Positions 1 to 8,498 of a stretch of DNA of 64,000 nt are shown here, one piece after another. Below the pieces are notes generated by a model. The model was not told the DNA's origin. It made no database searches and saw only the letters and a program-made list of their open reading frames with translations. The DNA comes from JACVRW01 sp963803085 (GTDB taxonomy: Bacteria; Actinomycetota; Thermoleophilia; Solirubrobacterales; Thermoleophilaceae). A program made the translations under genes and the position numbers. Numbering within the stretch: position 1 is the stretch's first letter; every line of letters begins with the position of its first letter. Where the stretch lies: positions 22,468 through 86,467 of the forward strand of contig CAWDLE010000002.1 of NCBI GenBank assembly GCA_963803085.1, in the 5' to 3' direction.

Positions 1-924
1 CTGTGGGCCGCGCTCGTCCTACGCGAGCTTGCGAAGCCCGACGAGGTCCGCGGCCTCGACCCGCTCGGCACTCTTACATTCGTGGTCGGGCTCACCGGCC
101 TCGTGCTCGGCATCTCACGCGGCGGCATCTCCGGCTGGAACGACCCCGTCACCATTGGGGCACTCGTGGCCGGTGCTCTGCTGCTGCCCCTGTTCGTGAT
201 ACTCGAGCGCCGGCAGCAGGCGCCGATGCTCGACCTCTCGATCTTCCGCAATCGCATGTTCGCGGCCGCCACGGGCGCGGCGTTCATCAACGGGCTCTCA
301 CGCTTCGCGCTGACGTTCGTGTTCGTCTTCTACTTCCAGGGCGTGAAGGGCGACGACCCGATCATCGCCGGCATCAAGCTGGCGCCCTTGGCGATCGGCA
401 TGCTGATCGCCTCCCCGCTGGCGGGGGTCTGGGCCGACCGCCACGGCTCGAGGATGTTGTCTGCGGCCGGCATGGTCGTGAGCGCCGGGGCGCTCGCCGG
501 GATGACGACGCTCGGCGTGGACAGCAGCTACTGGCTGAGCACGCTATGGCTGTTCATCGTGGGCGTCGGGTCGGGGATGTTCAACAGCCCCAACACCGCG
601 GCGATGATGGGAACGGTGGCGCCGAACCGCCGTGGCATCGCGGCGGGTACTCGGACGATGCTGCAGAACACCGGCGCGGTGATCTCGATCGCGTTCGTGC
701 TGGCGATCATCACGGCGGCCGTCCCCAAGGACTTGCTGTTCAAGATCTTCTCGGGCGTCACCACAGGGCTCTCGAACCAGACATTGGCGCCGTTCGTGCA
801 CAACTTGCACACCGCGCTCTGGGTGCTCGCCGCCACGTCCTTGGTCGGCGCGGGCGTCTCGCTGCTGCGGCCTAGCCACGCGGGCGAGGTCGAGGCTCAG
901 CCGAGCTTTGCGACCGCCAGGTAG
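1..924 (+). CDS. MFS drug exporter (DHA2/EmrB-QacA type), C-terminal part
   Basis: Open reading frame enters from the left edge in frame 1, so only the last 307 residues are visible. It shows repeated hydrophobic segments separated by short charged loops, an internal cytoplasmic loop with VILERRQQAPMLDLSIF, and the conserved stretch GIAAGTRTMLQNTG typical of the C-terminal half of 14-helix DHA2 proton antiporters. Likely a cytoplasmic-membrane exporter of drugs or other hydrophobic compounds; the substrate cannot be told. It ends tail-to-tail with the next gene, overlapping it by 28 bp, although that gene's 3' end is frameshifted and may truly end elsewhere. Confidence 0.88.
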   Translation: MWAALVLRELAKPDEVRGLDPLGTLTFVVGLTGLVLGISRGGISGWNDPVTIGALVAGALLLPLFVILERRQQAPMLDLSIFRNRMFAAATGAAFINGLSRFALTFVFVFYFQGVKGDDPIIAGIKLAPLAIGMLIASPLAGVWADRHGSRMLSAAGMVVSAGALAGMTTLGVDSSYWLSTLWLFIVGVGSGMFNSPNTAAMMGTVAPNRRGIAAGTRTMLQNTGAVISIAFVLAIITAAVPKDLLFKIFSGVTTGLSNQTLAPFVHNLHTALWVLAATSLVGAGVSLLRPSHAGEVEAQPSFATAR

Positions 925-3245
925 CGCCCCGCCCCGAATGGCGATGCGCCGGTTGCCGGCGCCCTCAGCAGATGCGGCTCGACATGCTTCCTCGTGTTGT
1001 TGGTCTCGTTGGACTCCGGGACCACGTTGGTGAGTCCGCCACGGTGGTCCAGAATGCCGTCACACCCGCCGCTGTTGTAGGCCACGGCCGCCGACGCGCC
1101 CGCGCGCCAATCCGGCGAACTGCACCGAATCCCGGACCGTCGACCCTTCGTACACGGTGAGTGAACGGCCCAGCGGCGGCGGTGCCCTGGTTCTTGACCG
1201 TGACCTCGTTGCTGAGCAGCTCGGTGACGATGAGATCCGCGTCGCCCGACGGGCCCGGCGGCGGGCGGCGGGGGTGGCTCGTTCTTGGGCGGCGGAGGCG
1301 GCGGTGGTGGGTCCACGTCGAACGAGCTGATCCGGTAGGTGACCCTCGCCTTGTCGCCGTTGTCCATCGAGAGCCGGCCTCTCAGCCGCGCGGCACCGGT
1401 AACCGTCTGCCGGACCGTCGTGCCGAGCCGGAACGCGATCGGCAGCGAGGTGTTGCGGTCGAAGATGTTGATGTCGCCCGTGTCCTGCGGGCCGAAGTCG
1501 TCCTCACGCAACTGGAGCCAGACCGGGATCACGTCTCCCGTCCGGTGGTCCCTGGTCAGGTTGGGCGCCGTCCACACGCGCTTCGAGTCCTCGAGCCAAC
1601 GGTCAATGCTCCGGTTGCGCATGAACGTCCGGCCGTTGACGACCAGCGTCACACCATGCAGGTACCACCCGCCGGCGATGCCGTCCCTGCTCTTCTCGAT
1701 CGAGACGCGGCTGATGTCCCCGATCGTCAGGCCGTTGCGAGTGGCATCTCCGAGCGCCACTGCGTAGGTGTCGTCGTCGCGACGCTCGAAGTCGTCGTAG
1801 AGGCGCTTGTCGAGCGAGAAGCGGTGGCGCCCGATGTTCAGGTAGACGTCGTCGTCCGTGCCGGCTCCGCTCTTGTTGCCGGTCTCGATGCGAACGGTCA
1901 TCGACTCCACCGGCGTGCTCTCGCGCTGGAAGGTCGGCACGGAGCGGATCCACGTGAACGGCGCGTAGGAACCGCCGAAGCTGAACGAGTCCTCGCCGTT
2001 TATGACCGTCGACGTGTACGGCTGCCCGTCCATGCGGGCATTGGCGTAGATGTCGGCCGAGCCGGGAATGTCGCCCAGGTCGATGCCCCTGTAGTTGAGG
2101 ACCTCGAGCTTCACGAAGCGTGTGAACACCTGATCGGTCCGGCTCGAGGGCAGGTCCGGCATGCTGATCGGCTCGGTCGGATAGTCCCGGAATGCCGGGA
2201 TGTACTGGTTGAAGGCCCTCCGGTAGACGGTCGGCCCGATGTCGTGGAAGTCGCCGAGCGCCAGGCGCAGGCTCGTGACGCTGCCCGCGTTCCCGCTCCG
2301 GTCCCCGCACTTGAACGGGAGGCACGGCTCGCCGGCGCCCTGCCAGTGCCCGCTGAAAATCGAGATCTCCTCGGCGCCGGTCACGTCGTGCCGGAGCCCG
2401 GGCGTGTTCGGCAGCGACTGCGCGCGCTTCCAGAGGGGCTCGTTGCCGAGCCAGGTTCGCACCGCGCGGATCCACTGCCGCGTGGCGAAGTACGCGGTCA
2501 CGTAGGCCTCTTGGTACTTCGGGCGGCCGTTCCAGTCCTTGTTGAGCCCCTCCTTGAGGTTCCTGTTCTTGTTCGACTGCCAGTGGCCGTGCCCGCGCGG
2601 GATGCCCTTCACCCCCGTGTAGACCGCGCGATTGCCGGTCAGCTGCGTACGGACCTCCGGGGGCACGTCGAACCACGTCGGCGTCTCGCCATAGCCAAGC
2701 GAGGCCACCCCGGGACCGCCGCGCCCGTCCTCCGGGGCCCGATCTTCGACCCAGTTGCTGTGCGCGTAGAAGTCCTGCACCGAGTGCAGCGAGATTCCGA
2801 GCACCGCCATCACTTGGTAGGGGTTGTTCTGGCGTCCCGCGTACTGGACCCACTTCCGCGTGAGGAACATCAGCCGCTGCCACTCCTTGTCGACGCCGGC
2901 GGTGCTCGACAGGTCGGGCATCGGGACCTGGCGCTTCTCGGCGTCGAAGTGCATTCGACGCGCTCCCTCAACCCACTGGTGGAGCCAGTTCTCGTGGTTG
3001 AGCTTGAACCGGAGGAAGCCGACGAGGGCGTTGGCGTGCCCCGAGTACGGGTTGTCGTCGGGGTTCGTGTAGTAGTCGACGAACCAGTTGTTGACCATGC
3101 CGACGTTCGCGCCGGCCGCCCCGAACCCCTCGGCGGTGAGCGCGTCGCGGGTCATGTCGGCGTGCGGACCGGTGTCGAAGGCCTGCGCCGACGCCGGGGC
3201 AAGGCAGAGCCCAATCGCGAAGCCGAGCGCAATCGTCCGACGCAT
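897..3245 (-). CDS. Secreted HetC/zinc-phospholipase-like protein with PLAT-like and CARDB-like regions
   Basis: The start at 3245 is chosen because it opens a clean signal peptide (MRRTIALGFAIGLCLAPASA, then QA-FD) and is preceded by GAGAGGG; a longer frame to 3284 adds a non-signal leader. Residues about 25-300 resemble the Het-C/P1-nuclease-like helical fold, with HSVQDFYAHSNW (H-x3-D-x3-H) as possible metal ligands. Residues about 400-560 contain a PLAT/LH2-like stretch (TGNKSGAGTDDDVYLNI) and further beta-rich sequence. A Pro-rich linker precedes a CARDB-like adhesion repeat. The CARDB part (bases about 1000-1240) is readable only by switching frames several times: VTELLSNEVTVKNQG and VYEGSTVRDSVQF lie in other frames, whereas VPESNETNN lies in this one. 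The last ~130 residues as translated are therefore unreliable. Function unproven; probably an extracellular lipid- or cell-surface-acting protein. Confidence 0.72.
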   Translation of the reverse strand: MRRTIALGFAIGLCLAPASAQAFDTGPHADMTRDALTAEGFGAAGANVGMVNNWFVDYYTNPDDNPYSGHANALVGFLRFKLNHENWLHQWVEGARRMHFDAEKRQVPMPDLSSTAGVDKEWQRLMFLTRKWVQYAGRQNNPYQVMAVLGISLHSVQDFYAHSNWVEDRAPEDGRGGPGVASLGYGETPTWFDVPPEVRTQLTGNRAVYTGVKGIPRGHGHWQSNKNRNLKEGLNKDWNGRPKYQEAYVTAYFATRQWIRAVRTWLGNEPLWKRAQSLPNTPGLRHDVTGAEEISIFSGHWQGAGEPCLPFKCGDRSGNAGSVTSLRLALGDFHDIGPTVYRRAFNQYIPAFRDYPTEPISMPDLPSSRTDQVFTRFVKLEVLNYRGIDLGDIPGSADIYANARMDGQPYTSTVINGEDSFSFGGSYAPFTWIRSVPTFQRESTPVESMTVRIETGNKSGAGTDDDVYLNIGRHRFSLDKRLYDDFERRDDDTYAVALGDATRNGLTIGDISRVSIEKSRDGIAGGWYLHGVTLVVNGRTFMRNRSIDRWLEDSKRVWTAPNLTRDHRTGDVIPVWLQLREDDFGPQDTGDINIFDRNTSLPIAFRLGTTVRQTVTGAARLRGRLSMDNGDKARVTYRISSFDVDPPPPPPPPKNEPPPPPAAGPVGRRGSHRHRAAQQRGHGQEPGHRRRWAVHSPCTKGRRSGIRCSSPDWRAGASAAVAYNSGGCDGILDHRGGLTNVVPESNETNNTRKHVEPHLLRAPATGASPFGAGRYLAVAKLG

Positions 3246-3316
3246 GGCAGCGACCCTCTCAGTTCCGGCAGACAGATCAACCACCTGGCCGGCTCGCGGG
3301 CGCCTCGAACTTGGGG

Positions 3317-3345
3317 TTGACTTTTCCGCTGGTGTTTGGTCATAT
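3317..3345 (+). promoter_or_regulatory. Probable sigma70-like promoter of the selenium-binding protein operon
   Basis: TTGACT at 3317-3322 is followed by a 17-nt spacer and TCATAT at 3340-3345, a good housekeeping-sigma arrangement about 55 bp ahead of the ATG at 3400. The leader carries GGGAAAGGA as ribosome-binding site. Predicted from sequence only. Confidence 0.55.
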
Positions 3346-3351
3346 GACTAA
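3336..3351. promoter_or_regulatory. Palindromic operator over the -10 box
   Basis: TTGGTCATATGACTAA is a 16-bp palindrome with one mismatched pair; its core GTCATATGAC is perfect. It covers the proposed -10 element, the position expected for a repressor site. The TetR-family gene at 4865 in the same operon is the natural candidate to bind it (inference). Confidence 0.55.
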
Positions 3352-3399
3352 TACATACGACTTAGACGATCATTCTGACCCCGGGAAAGGACTCGTCCA

Positions 3400-4746
3400 A
3401 TGGCCGAAGCAGACAAGCCCCGCTCCTTCCACGCCTCGCCCACGGAAGCGACCCAGGCGCCTCCCGAGAGCCTCCTCTACCTCGCCTGCCTCCATGAGGG
3501 CACGGGCGTGGACAAGCCCGACTTCATCGCCGTGGTGGACGCCGATCCCGACTCGGATACCTACGGCGAGATCGTCCACGAGACGCCAATGCCTGGCTCA
3601 GGGGACGAGCTCCACCACTTCGGCTGGAACCGCTGCAGCTCGGCCTGCCACGGACCGGATCGCTCTCACCTGATCGTGCCCGGCTTCCGTTCCTCGCGCC
3701 TTCACATCGTGAACGTGGACGACGACCCGCGCCGCCCGTTCGTGGAGAAGGTGATCGAACCGGCGGAGCTTGCCGAGAAGACCGGCTACAGCCGCCCCCA
3801 CACCGTCCACTGCATGCCGGGCGACAACGTGGTGATCAGCATGCTCGGCGATCGCGAGGGCGGCGGCGCGGGCGGATTCGCCTGCCTCGACGCGCGCACG
3901 TTCGAGGTCAAGGGCCGTTGGGAGAACGGCGGCGAGACGCCCGAGTTGAATTACGACTTCTGGTACCAGCCGCGCAAGAACGTGCTGATCTCGTCTGAGT
4001 TCGGCGAGCCCAACGCGTACGAGTCCGGCTTCGACATCGAGGACGTCGCCAACGGCCGTTACGGGCGGCGGCTCCACTTCTGGGACCTGGAGGAGCGCCG
4101 GCTCGAGCAGACCGTCGACCTGGGCGACGCGGGCCTCATCCCGCTCGAGGTGCGCTGGCTGCACAACCCCGAGGCCGAGGAGGGCTTCGTGGGGGCGGCG
4201 CTCGCGAGCAACATGTTCCACTTCTCGCGCTCCAACGGCGGCTACGCGGCCAAGCCGATCATCGACGTCGAGAACGAGGAGCTCGATGGCTGGCCGCTCC
4301 CCGGCGGTGTGCCGGGGCTCATCACGGACCTGGTCCTCTCGATGGACGACCGCTTCCTCTACTTCTCGAACTGGCTCCATGGCGACCTGCGCCAGTACGA
4401 CGTCTCGGACCCCGCCAACCCAAAGCTGACCGGCCAGCTCTGGCTCGGCGGCCTGCTCGGCAAGGAGAGCGACGCGGGACGGGAGCTGAACGGCGGGCCC
4501 CAGATGATCCAGCTCTCGCTGGACGGCCGGCGGCTGTACGTGACGAACTCGCTCTACTCGACCTGGGACAACCAGTTCTACCCGGAGCTGCGCTCGTGGC
4601 TCCTCAAGGTGGACTGCGACCCGGACGGCGGGATGAAGGTGGACCCGGACTTCTTCGTGGACTTCCACGACCGGCCCGACGGTCCCGCGCGGGCGCACGA
4701 GGTGCGACTCGAGGGCGGCGACTGCACGACGGAGATCTTCCAGTGA
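3400..4746 (+). CDS. Selenium-binding protein / methanethiol oxidase family (SBP56)
   Basis: A 448-residue protein of the selenium-binding protein 1 family, the usual full length. Characterised members are copper-dependent methanethiol oxidases that convert methanethiol to formaldehyde, H2S and H2O2. Family-type features visible are LYLACLHEGTG near the N-terminus, the His/Cys-rich stretch LHHFGWNRCSSACHG (H72, H73, C79, C83, H84), and C-terminal beta-propeller repeats such as YFSNWLHGDLRQYDVSDP and LDGRRLYVTNSLYSTWD. No signal peptide, so probably cytoplasmic. It heads an operon with a small membrane peptide, a TetR regulator and a hydrolase-glycosyltransferase fusion. Substrate inferred from family only. 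Confidence 0.9.
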   Translation: MAEADKPRSFHASPTEATQAPPESLLYLACLHEGTGVDKPDFIAVVDADPDSDTYGEIVHETPMPGSGDELHHFGWNRCSSACHGPDRSHLIVPGFRSSRLHIVNVDDDPRRPFVEKVIEPAELAEKTGYSRPHTVHCMPGDNVVISMLGDREGGGAGGFACLDARTFEVKGRWENGGETPELNYDFWYQPRKNVLISSEFGEPNAYESGFDIEDVANGRYGRRLHFWDLEERRLEQTVDLGDAGLIPLEVRWLHNPEAEEGFVGAALASNMFHFSRSNGGYAAKPIIDVENEELDGWPLPGGVPGLITDLVLSMDDRFLYFSNWLHGDLRQYDVSDPANPKLTGQLWLGGLLGKESDAGRELNGGPQMIQLSLDGRRLYVTNSLYSTWDNQFYPELRSWLLKVDCDPDGGMKVDPDFFVDFHDRPDGPARAHEVRLEGGDCTTEIFQ

Positions 4747-4880
4747 TCCCGATCGCGCACCATGCCGGCGAGCACCTCATCCTGAGCGCGGCGCTCGGCA
4801 CGGGGCTATCGGGTTCGCTGCTCTTCGTCCGCGCCGGGTTCGTGCAGCTCGCGCGTCGGCGGGGGTGGAGACGCCGTTGA
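4743..4880 (+). CDS. Small membrane protein coupled to the SBP gene
   Basis: Forty-five codons starting at a GTG that overlaps the TGA of the upstream gene by 4 bp (GTGA), so translation is probably coupled. One hydrophobic stretch (LILSAALGTGLSGSLLFVRAG) is followed by a strongly basic tail RRRGWRRR, consistent with a single-pass membrane peptide. It overlaps the start of the TetR gene by 16 bp. No family recognised; it could also be a leader without function. Confidence 0.5.
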   Translation: MIPIAHHAGEHLILSAALGTGLSGSLLFVRAGFVQLARRRGWRRR

Positions 4881-5485
4881 GAGCGGCGTCTCAACCTTCG
4901 TCGAGGGCGGAAAACGAGGATGCCTTCCTGGACGCCGCGGAGCGGCTGCTCATCGGGGTCGGGTACTCGGGGATCACGACCCGGCGCCTGGCCGAGGAGG
5001 CCGGCGCCAATCATGGCCTCGTGCACTACTACTTCGGCTCGATGGAGAACCTCTTCGTGCGCGTGCTCGAACGGTTCACCGAGCGGCTCGTGGCCAGGCA
5101 GCGCGCGATGTACGCCCGCACCGACATCTCCGGCGCCGAGAAGTGGAAGGCGGCGATGAGCTTCCTCGAGGCCGACCTCGCGGCCGGCTATCCCAAGATC
5201 TGGCTCGAGCTTCAGGCGCTGGGCTGGAACCGGCCGGACATCGCCGAGCGCGTCGCCAAGGTGAACGGCGAGTGGCGGGAGGTGCTCACCGACGCCTTCG
5301 ACGGGATGATGGACGAGTACGCGCTCGACCGTGAGCGCTTCCCGCTCGCGGCGGTGGTGAGCCTCGTGATGACGTTCAACGAGGGGATCATGGTCGAGCG
5401 CCTGTCCGGGATCTCAACCGGCCACGTGGAGCTGATGGACATGGTCGGCCGCTGGCTCGAATCGCTCGAGGAGGCGAAACGGTGA
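4865..5485 (+). CDS. TetR/AcrR family transcriptional regulator
   Basis: 206 residues. The N-terminal helix-turn-helix (AAERLLIGVGYSGITTRRLA then HGLVHYYFGSMENLF) is canonical TetR; the C-terminal all-helical ligand domain covers about residues 80-200. The GTG at 4865 is used here; TTG at 4877 is an alternative. The stop overlaps the start of the hydrolase-glycosyltransferase gene (ATGA-type overlap at 5482). Likely represses its own operon through the palindrome at 3336-3351; ligand unknown. Confidence 0.87.
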   Translation: METPLRAASQPSSRAENEDAFLDAAERLLIGVGYSGITTRRLAEEAGANHGLVHYYFGSMENLFVRVLERFTERLVARQRAMYARTDISGAEKWKAAMSFLEADLAAGYPKIWLELQALGWNRPDIAERVAKVNGEWREVLTDAFDGMMDEYALDRERFPLAAVVSLVMTFNEGIMVERLSGISTGHVELMDMVGRWLESLEEAKR

Positions 5486-7611
5486 TGACAACCACGGAAG
5501 CGCACACCCGTCAGCCGATGCGAGCAGAGCAGACGCGCGCCCGCTACCCCGACGAGTCGGGCTACGTCGAGCGCGACGGCGTGAAGCTCTACTGGGAGGT
5601 CTACGGCTCGGGGGAGCAGACCGTGTTCCTCCTGCCGACCTGGTCGATCATCCACTCGCGCCACTGGAAGATGCAGATCCCCTACCTGGCCCGGCACTGC
5701 CGCGTGCTGACGTTCGACGGGCGCGGCAACGGCCGTTCCGACCGCCCCGAGAGCGGCTACTCGGAGCGCGAGTTCGCCGCCGACGCGCTCGCCGTGATGG
5801 ACGCCACGGAGACAGAGCGGGCGGCGCTCGTATCGCTCTCGCTCGGTGCGCAGCGCGCGCTGCTCCTGGCGGCCGAGCAGCCGGAACGGATCGAGGGCGC
5901 AGTCTTCATTGGCCCATCCGTGCCGCTCGGCGAGCGGCCTGAGGCCAGGGCGATCGTCGGGGCGTGGGACAAGGAGCTCGACAGCGACGAGGGCTGGGCC
6001 AAGTACAACCGCTACTACTGGCTGAAGGACCACAAGAGCTTCCTCGAGTTCTTCTTCTCCCAGATGTTCAACGAGCCGCACTCGACGAAGCCGATCGAGG
6101 ACTGCGTCGGCTGGGGTCTCGAGACGAGCGCGGAGACGCTCGTGGCCACGGAGGCGTTCGGCAAGGACCTCGACGCGGAGACCACACGCGAGCTGGCCGG
6201 CCGCCTTCGCTGCCCGGTCCTGGTGATACAGGGCTCGCAAGACGCGATCACCGGCCCCGACCGCGGCGTCGCGCTCGCGGAGGCCACGGGCGGCGACCTG
6301 GTCATGCTCGAGGGCTCCGGCCACGGCCCGCACGTGCGCGACCCGGTCAAGGTCAACCTGCTCCTGCGCGAGTTCCTCGCCCCCGCGCGTCCGCCCGCGC
6401 GCTGGGTGCGCGGGAAGTCGCGCCGCAAGCGGGCGCTCTACATCTCATCCCCGATCGGGCTCGGGCACGCGCGGCGCGACGTGGCGATAGCGGAGGAGCT
6501 GCGGACCCTGCACCCTGACCTCGAGATCGACTGGCTCGCCCAGGACCCCGTCACGCGCGTGCTGGAGGCGAGCGGCGAGCGCATCCATCCGGCGAGCAGG
6601 CACCTGGCGAACGAGTCCGGCCACATCGAGAGCGAATCCGCCGAGCACGATCTGCACTGCTTCCAGGCGGTCCGGCGGATGGACGAGATCCTGCTTGCGA
6701 ACTACATGGTCTTCGACGACCTCGTCCGCGATGAGCACTACGACCTCTGGATCGGCGACGAGGCGTGGGAGCTCGACTACTACCTGCACGAGAACCCCGA
6801 GCAGAAGCGCGCCGCCTACGTGTGGCTCACCGACTTCGTCGGCTGGCTGCCGATGGACGACGGCGGCGAGCACGAGTCGTTCCTCACCGCCGACTACAAC
6901 GCAGAGATGATCGAGCACATCGCGCGCTTCCCGCGCCTGCGCGACCGCGCGGTGTTCGTCGGCAATGCCGACGACATCGTCCCGGAGGACTTCGGCCCCG
7001 ACCTGCCACCGATCCGCGAGTGGACCGAGGAGCACTACGACTTCGCCGGCTACGTAACCGGCTTCGACCCGAGCCGGCTGGGCGATCGCGGGGCGCTGGG
7101 CTACCGCGACGACGAGCGCGTCTGCATCGTCACCGTAGGCGGCTCGGGCGTGGGAGCGCACCTCCTCAGGCGTGTGATCGACGCGTTCCCCGAGGCGAGG
7201 GAGCGCGTGCCGGACCTGCGGATGGTCGTGGTGGCAGGTCCCCGGATCGATCCGGACAGCCTGCCGCGGCACGACGGCCTCGAGGTCCGCCCATACGTCC
7301 ACGACCTGTACCGCCACCTCGCGGCGTGCGACCTCGCCATCGTCCAGGGCGGGCTCACGACCTCGATGGAGCTGACCGCGAGCCGGCGGCCGTTCCTCTA
7401 CTTCCCGCTACGCCACCACTTCGAGCAGAACTTCCACGTGCGCCACCGGCTGGAGCGCTACGGGGCCGGGCGCCGCATGGACTTCGACAGCGACGGCCCA
7501 GCCGAGATCGCTGCGGCGATCGCCAAGGAGATCGGGCGCGATGTGGACTACCGGCCGGTCGAGACGAACGGCGCGGCGCGAGCGGCGGCGCTGATCGCCG
7601 AACTGCTCTGA
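5482..7611 (+). CDS. Alpha/beta hydrolase fused to MurG/UGT-like glycosyltransferase
   Basis: A 709-residue two-domain protein. Residues about 25-300 are an alpha/beta hydrolase: FDGRGNGRSDRP loop, nucleophile elbow SLSLGAQRAL (S-x-S-x-G), acid region GSQDAITGPD, and catalytic His in GSGHGPHV. After a basic linker (GKSRRKRAL) residues about 310-709 form a GT-B fold: N-terminal SSPIGLGHARRDVAIAEEL, and a C-terminal donor-binding half with VTVGGSGVGAHLLRR, VRPYVHDLYRHLAACDLAIV, QGGLTTSMELTA and HHFEQNFHVRHRL, as in MurG/macrolide glycosyltransferases. Both active sites look complete. It might process and glycosylate one small molecule; substrate unknown. Last gene of the SBP operon. Confidence 0.82.
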   Translation: MMTTTEAHTRQPMRAEQTRARYPDESGYVERDGVKLYWEVYGSGEQTVFLLPTWSIIHSRHWKMQIPYLARHCRVLTFDGRGNGRSDRPESGYSEREFAADALAVMDATETERAALVSLSLGAQRALLLAAEQPERIEGAVFIGPSVPLGERPEARAIVGAWDKELDSDEGWAKYNRYYWLKDHKSFLEFFFSQMFNEPHSTKPIEDCVGWGLETSAETLVATEAFGKDLDAETTRELAGRLRCPVLVIQGSQDAITGPDRGVALAEATGGDLVMLEGSGHGPHVRDPVKVNLLLREFLAPARPPARWVRGKSRRKRALYISSPIGLGHARRDVAIAEELRTLHPDLEIDWLAQDPVTRVLEASGERIHPASRHLANESGHIESESAEHDLHCFQAVRRMDEILLANYMVFDDLVRDEHYDLWIGDEAWELDYYLHENPEQKRAAYVWLTDFVGWLPMDDGGEHESFLTADYNAEMIEHIARFPRLRDRAVFVGNADDIVPEDFGPDLPPIREWTEEHYDFAGYVTGFDPSRLGDRGALGYRDDERVCIVTVGGSGVGAHLLRRVIDAFPEARERVPDLRMVVVAGPRIDPDSLPRHDGLEVRPYVHDLYRHLAACDLAIVQGGLTTSMELTASRRPFLYFPLRHHFEQNFHVRHRLERYGAGRRMDFDSDGPAEIAAAIAKEIGRDVDYRPVETNGAARAAALIAELL

Positions 7612-7617
7612 CGAGCG

Positions 7618-8013
7618 CTAACCCGAGCTCTCGGTGAGCGCCATGATGTTGCCGTCCGGATCCTTGATCCAGGCCGCCCTGAAGCGGCCCGCATCGAAGA
7701 CGCCGCGCTCGTCGGTCTTCAGCCCGGGCTGGTCGTACCGCTCGAACTCGACCCCGCGCGATGCCAGCTCGTCCATCGTCTGGTCGAGGTCGTCGACGAG
7801 CCAGCCGGCCACCGTTCCCTCCGACATGCCCGCGTGGGCCGGCGACAGGTAGACGAAGATCCGGGTTCCGTCCGCGCACGGATAGTGCACGCCCTGGTCC
7901 TCGTCCGCCTCCTCGCGCGGCACAAGCCCGAGCTGCTGCTCGTAGAACTGCCTTGCCCGGTCGAGGTCGGATACCGCCAGCAGTGTCTCGACGCTCCCGT
8001 CACTCAGTCCCAT
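7618..8013 (-). CDS. VOC (glyoxalase/bleomycin-resistance) superfamily protein
   Basis: 131 residues with the paired beta-alpha-beta-beta-beta arrangement of the VOC fold: VSDLDRARQFYEQQLGLVP at the N-terminus and WIKDPDGNIMALTE at the C-terminus, where the final Glu is a usual metal ligand. Probably a metal-dependent lyase, dioxygenase or binding protein; specificity cannot be read. It ends 6 bp after the stop of the convergent fusion gene, and lies just downstream of the HxlR gene on the same strand, so the two may be co-transcribed. Confidence 0.85.
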   Translation of the reverse strand: MGLSDGSVETLLAVSDLDRARQFYEQQLGLVPREEADEDQGVHYPCADGTRIFVYLSPAHAGMSEGTVAGWLVDDLDQTMDELASRGVEFERYDQPGLKTDERGVFDAGRFRAAWIKDPDGNIMALTESSG

Positions 8014-8042
8014 CGGAATCTCCCTTGGTCAACGGTGCCGGC

Positions 8043-8405
8043 TCAGGCGCGCTCTTCGGGCAGATGCTCCTGCGCCCAGAGCGAGATCTCGGCGAGCGCC
8101 GGTATGAGCGCGTTGCCTCGATCGGTGAGGGCGTAGGACACCGCCAGCGGCGGGCCCTCGTCGACGGTCCTTGCAATCAGCCCCGCCTCGGCGAGGTCGG
8201 ACAGGCGGTCGGACAGGACCGAGTCCGAGATCCCCCCGATCGCCCGCGAGAGCTCGCGGAATCCCGCCGGCCCTTCGCGGAGGTTGCCGAGGACCACGCC
8301 GTTCCAGCGCTTGCCGAGGAACTCGAACGCGCGTGCCAGCGCGGCGTCGCCGCGGACGCACTCCTCGCTCGCGACTTCGGGGCTCGGCTTGGGGGTCGTG
8401 GCCAC
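8043..8405 (-). CDS. HxlR-family winged-helix regulator
   Basis: 120 residues with the HxlR pattern: AFEFLGKRWNGVVLGNL, then FRELSRAIGGISDSVLSDRL as recognition region, and the wing VSYALTDRGNALIPAL. HxlR proteins usually respond to electrophiles or redox stress. It is divergent from the flavoprotein gene at 8499 with only 93 bp between them, suggesting that it controls that gene as well as the VOC gene. The family Cys near the N-terminus is present (SEECVRG). Confidence 0.88.
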   Translation of the reverse strand: MATTPKPSPEVASEECVRGDAALARAFEFLGKRWNGVVLGNLREGPAGFRELSRAIGGISDSVLSDRLSDLAEAGLIARTVDEGPPLAVSYALTDRGNALIPALAEISLWAQEHLPEERA

Positions 8406-8414
8406 ACCCGAATG

Positions 8415-8447
8415 CTAGCGTCTCGCTGGTTGCTAGTCTTTTCCTAG
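8415..8447. promoter_or_regulatory. CTAG-repeat region, candidate HxlR operator
   Basis: Three CTAG tetranucleotides (8415, 8433, 8444) occur within 33 bp of the divergent intergenic region, in TGCTAGCG, TGCTAGTC and TCCTAGTC contexts. CTAG is rare in such GC-rich DNA, and repeated half-sites are expected for HxlR dimers. Suggestive only. Confidence 0.35.
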
Positions 8448-8498
8448 TCGCTTGTATTCGCGATGTCAATACTTGAATCCGAGCAAGGAGCCCGCCCA

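Noticed and set aside
1161..3320. Long plus-strand open frame opposite the secreted HetC-like gene
   Set aside because: Arg/Val/Asp-rich antisense composition without motifs; the minus frame has a signal peptide, ribosome site and recognisable domains.
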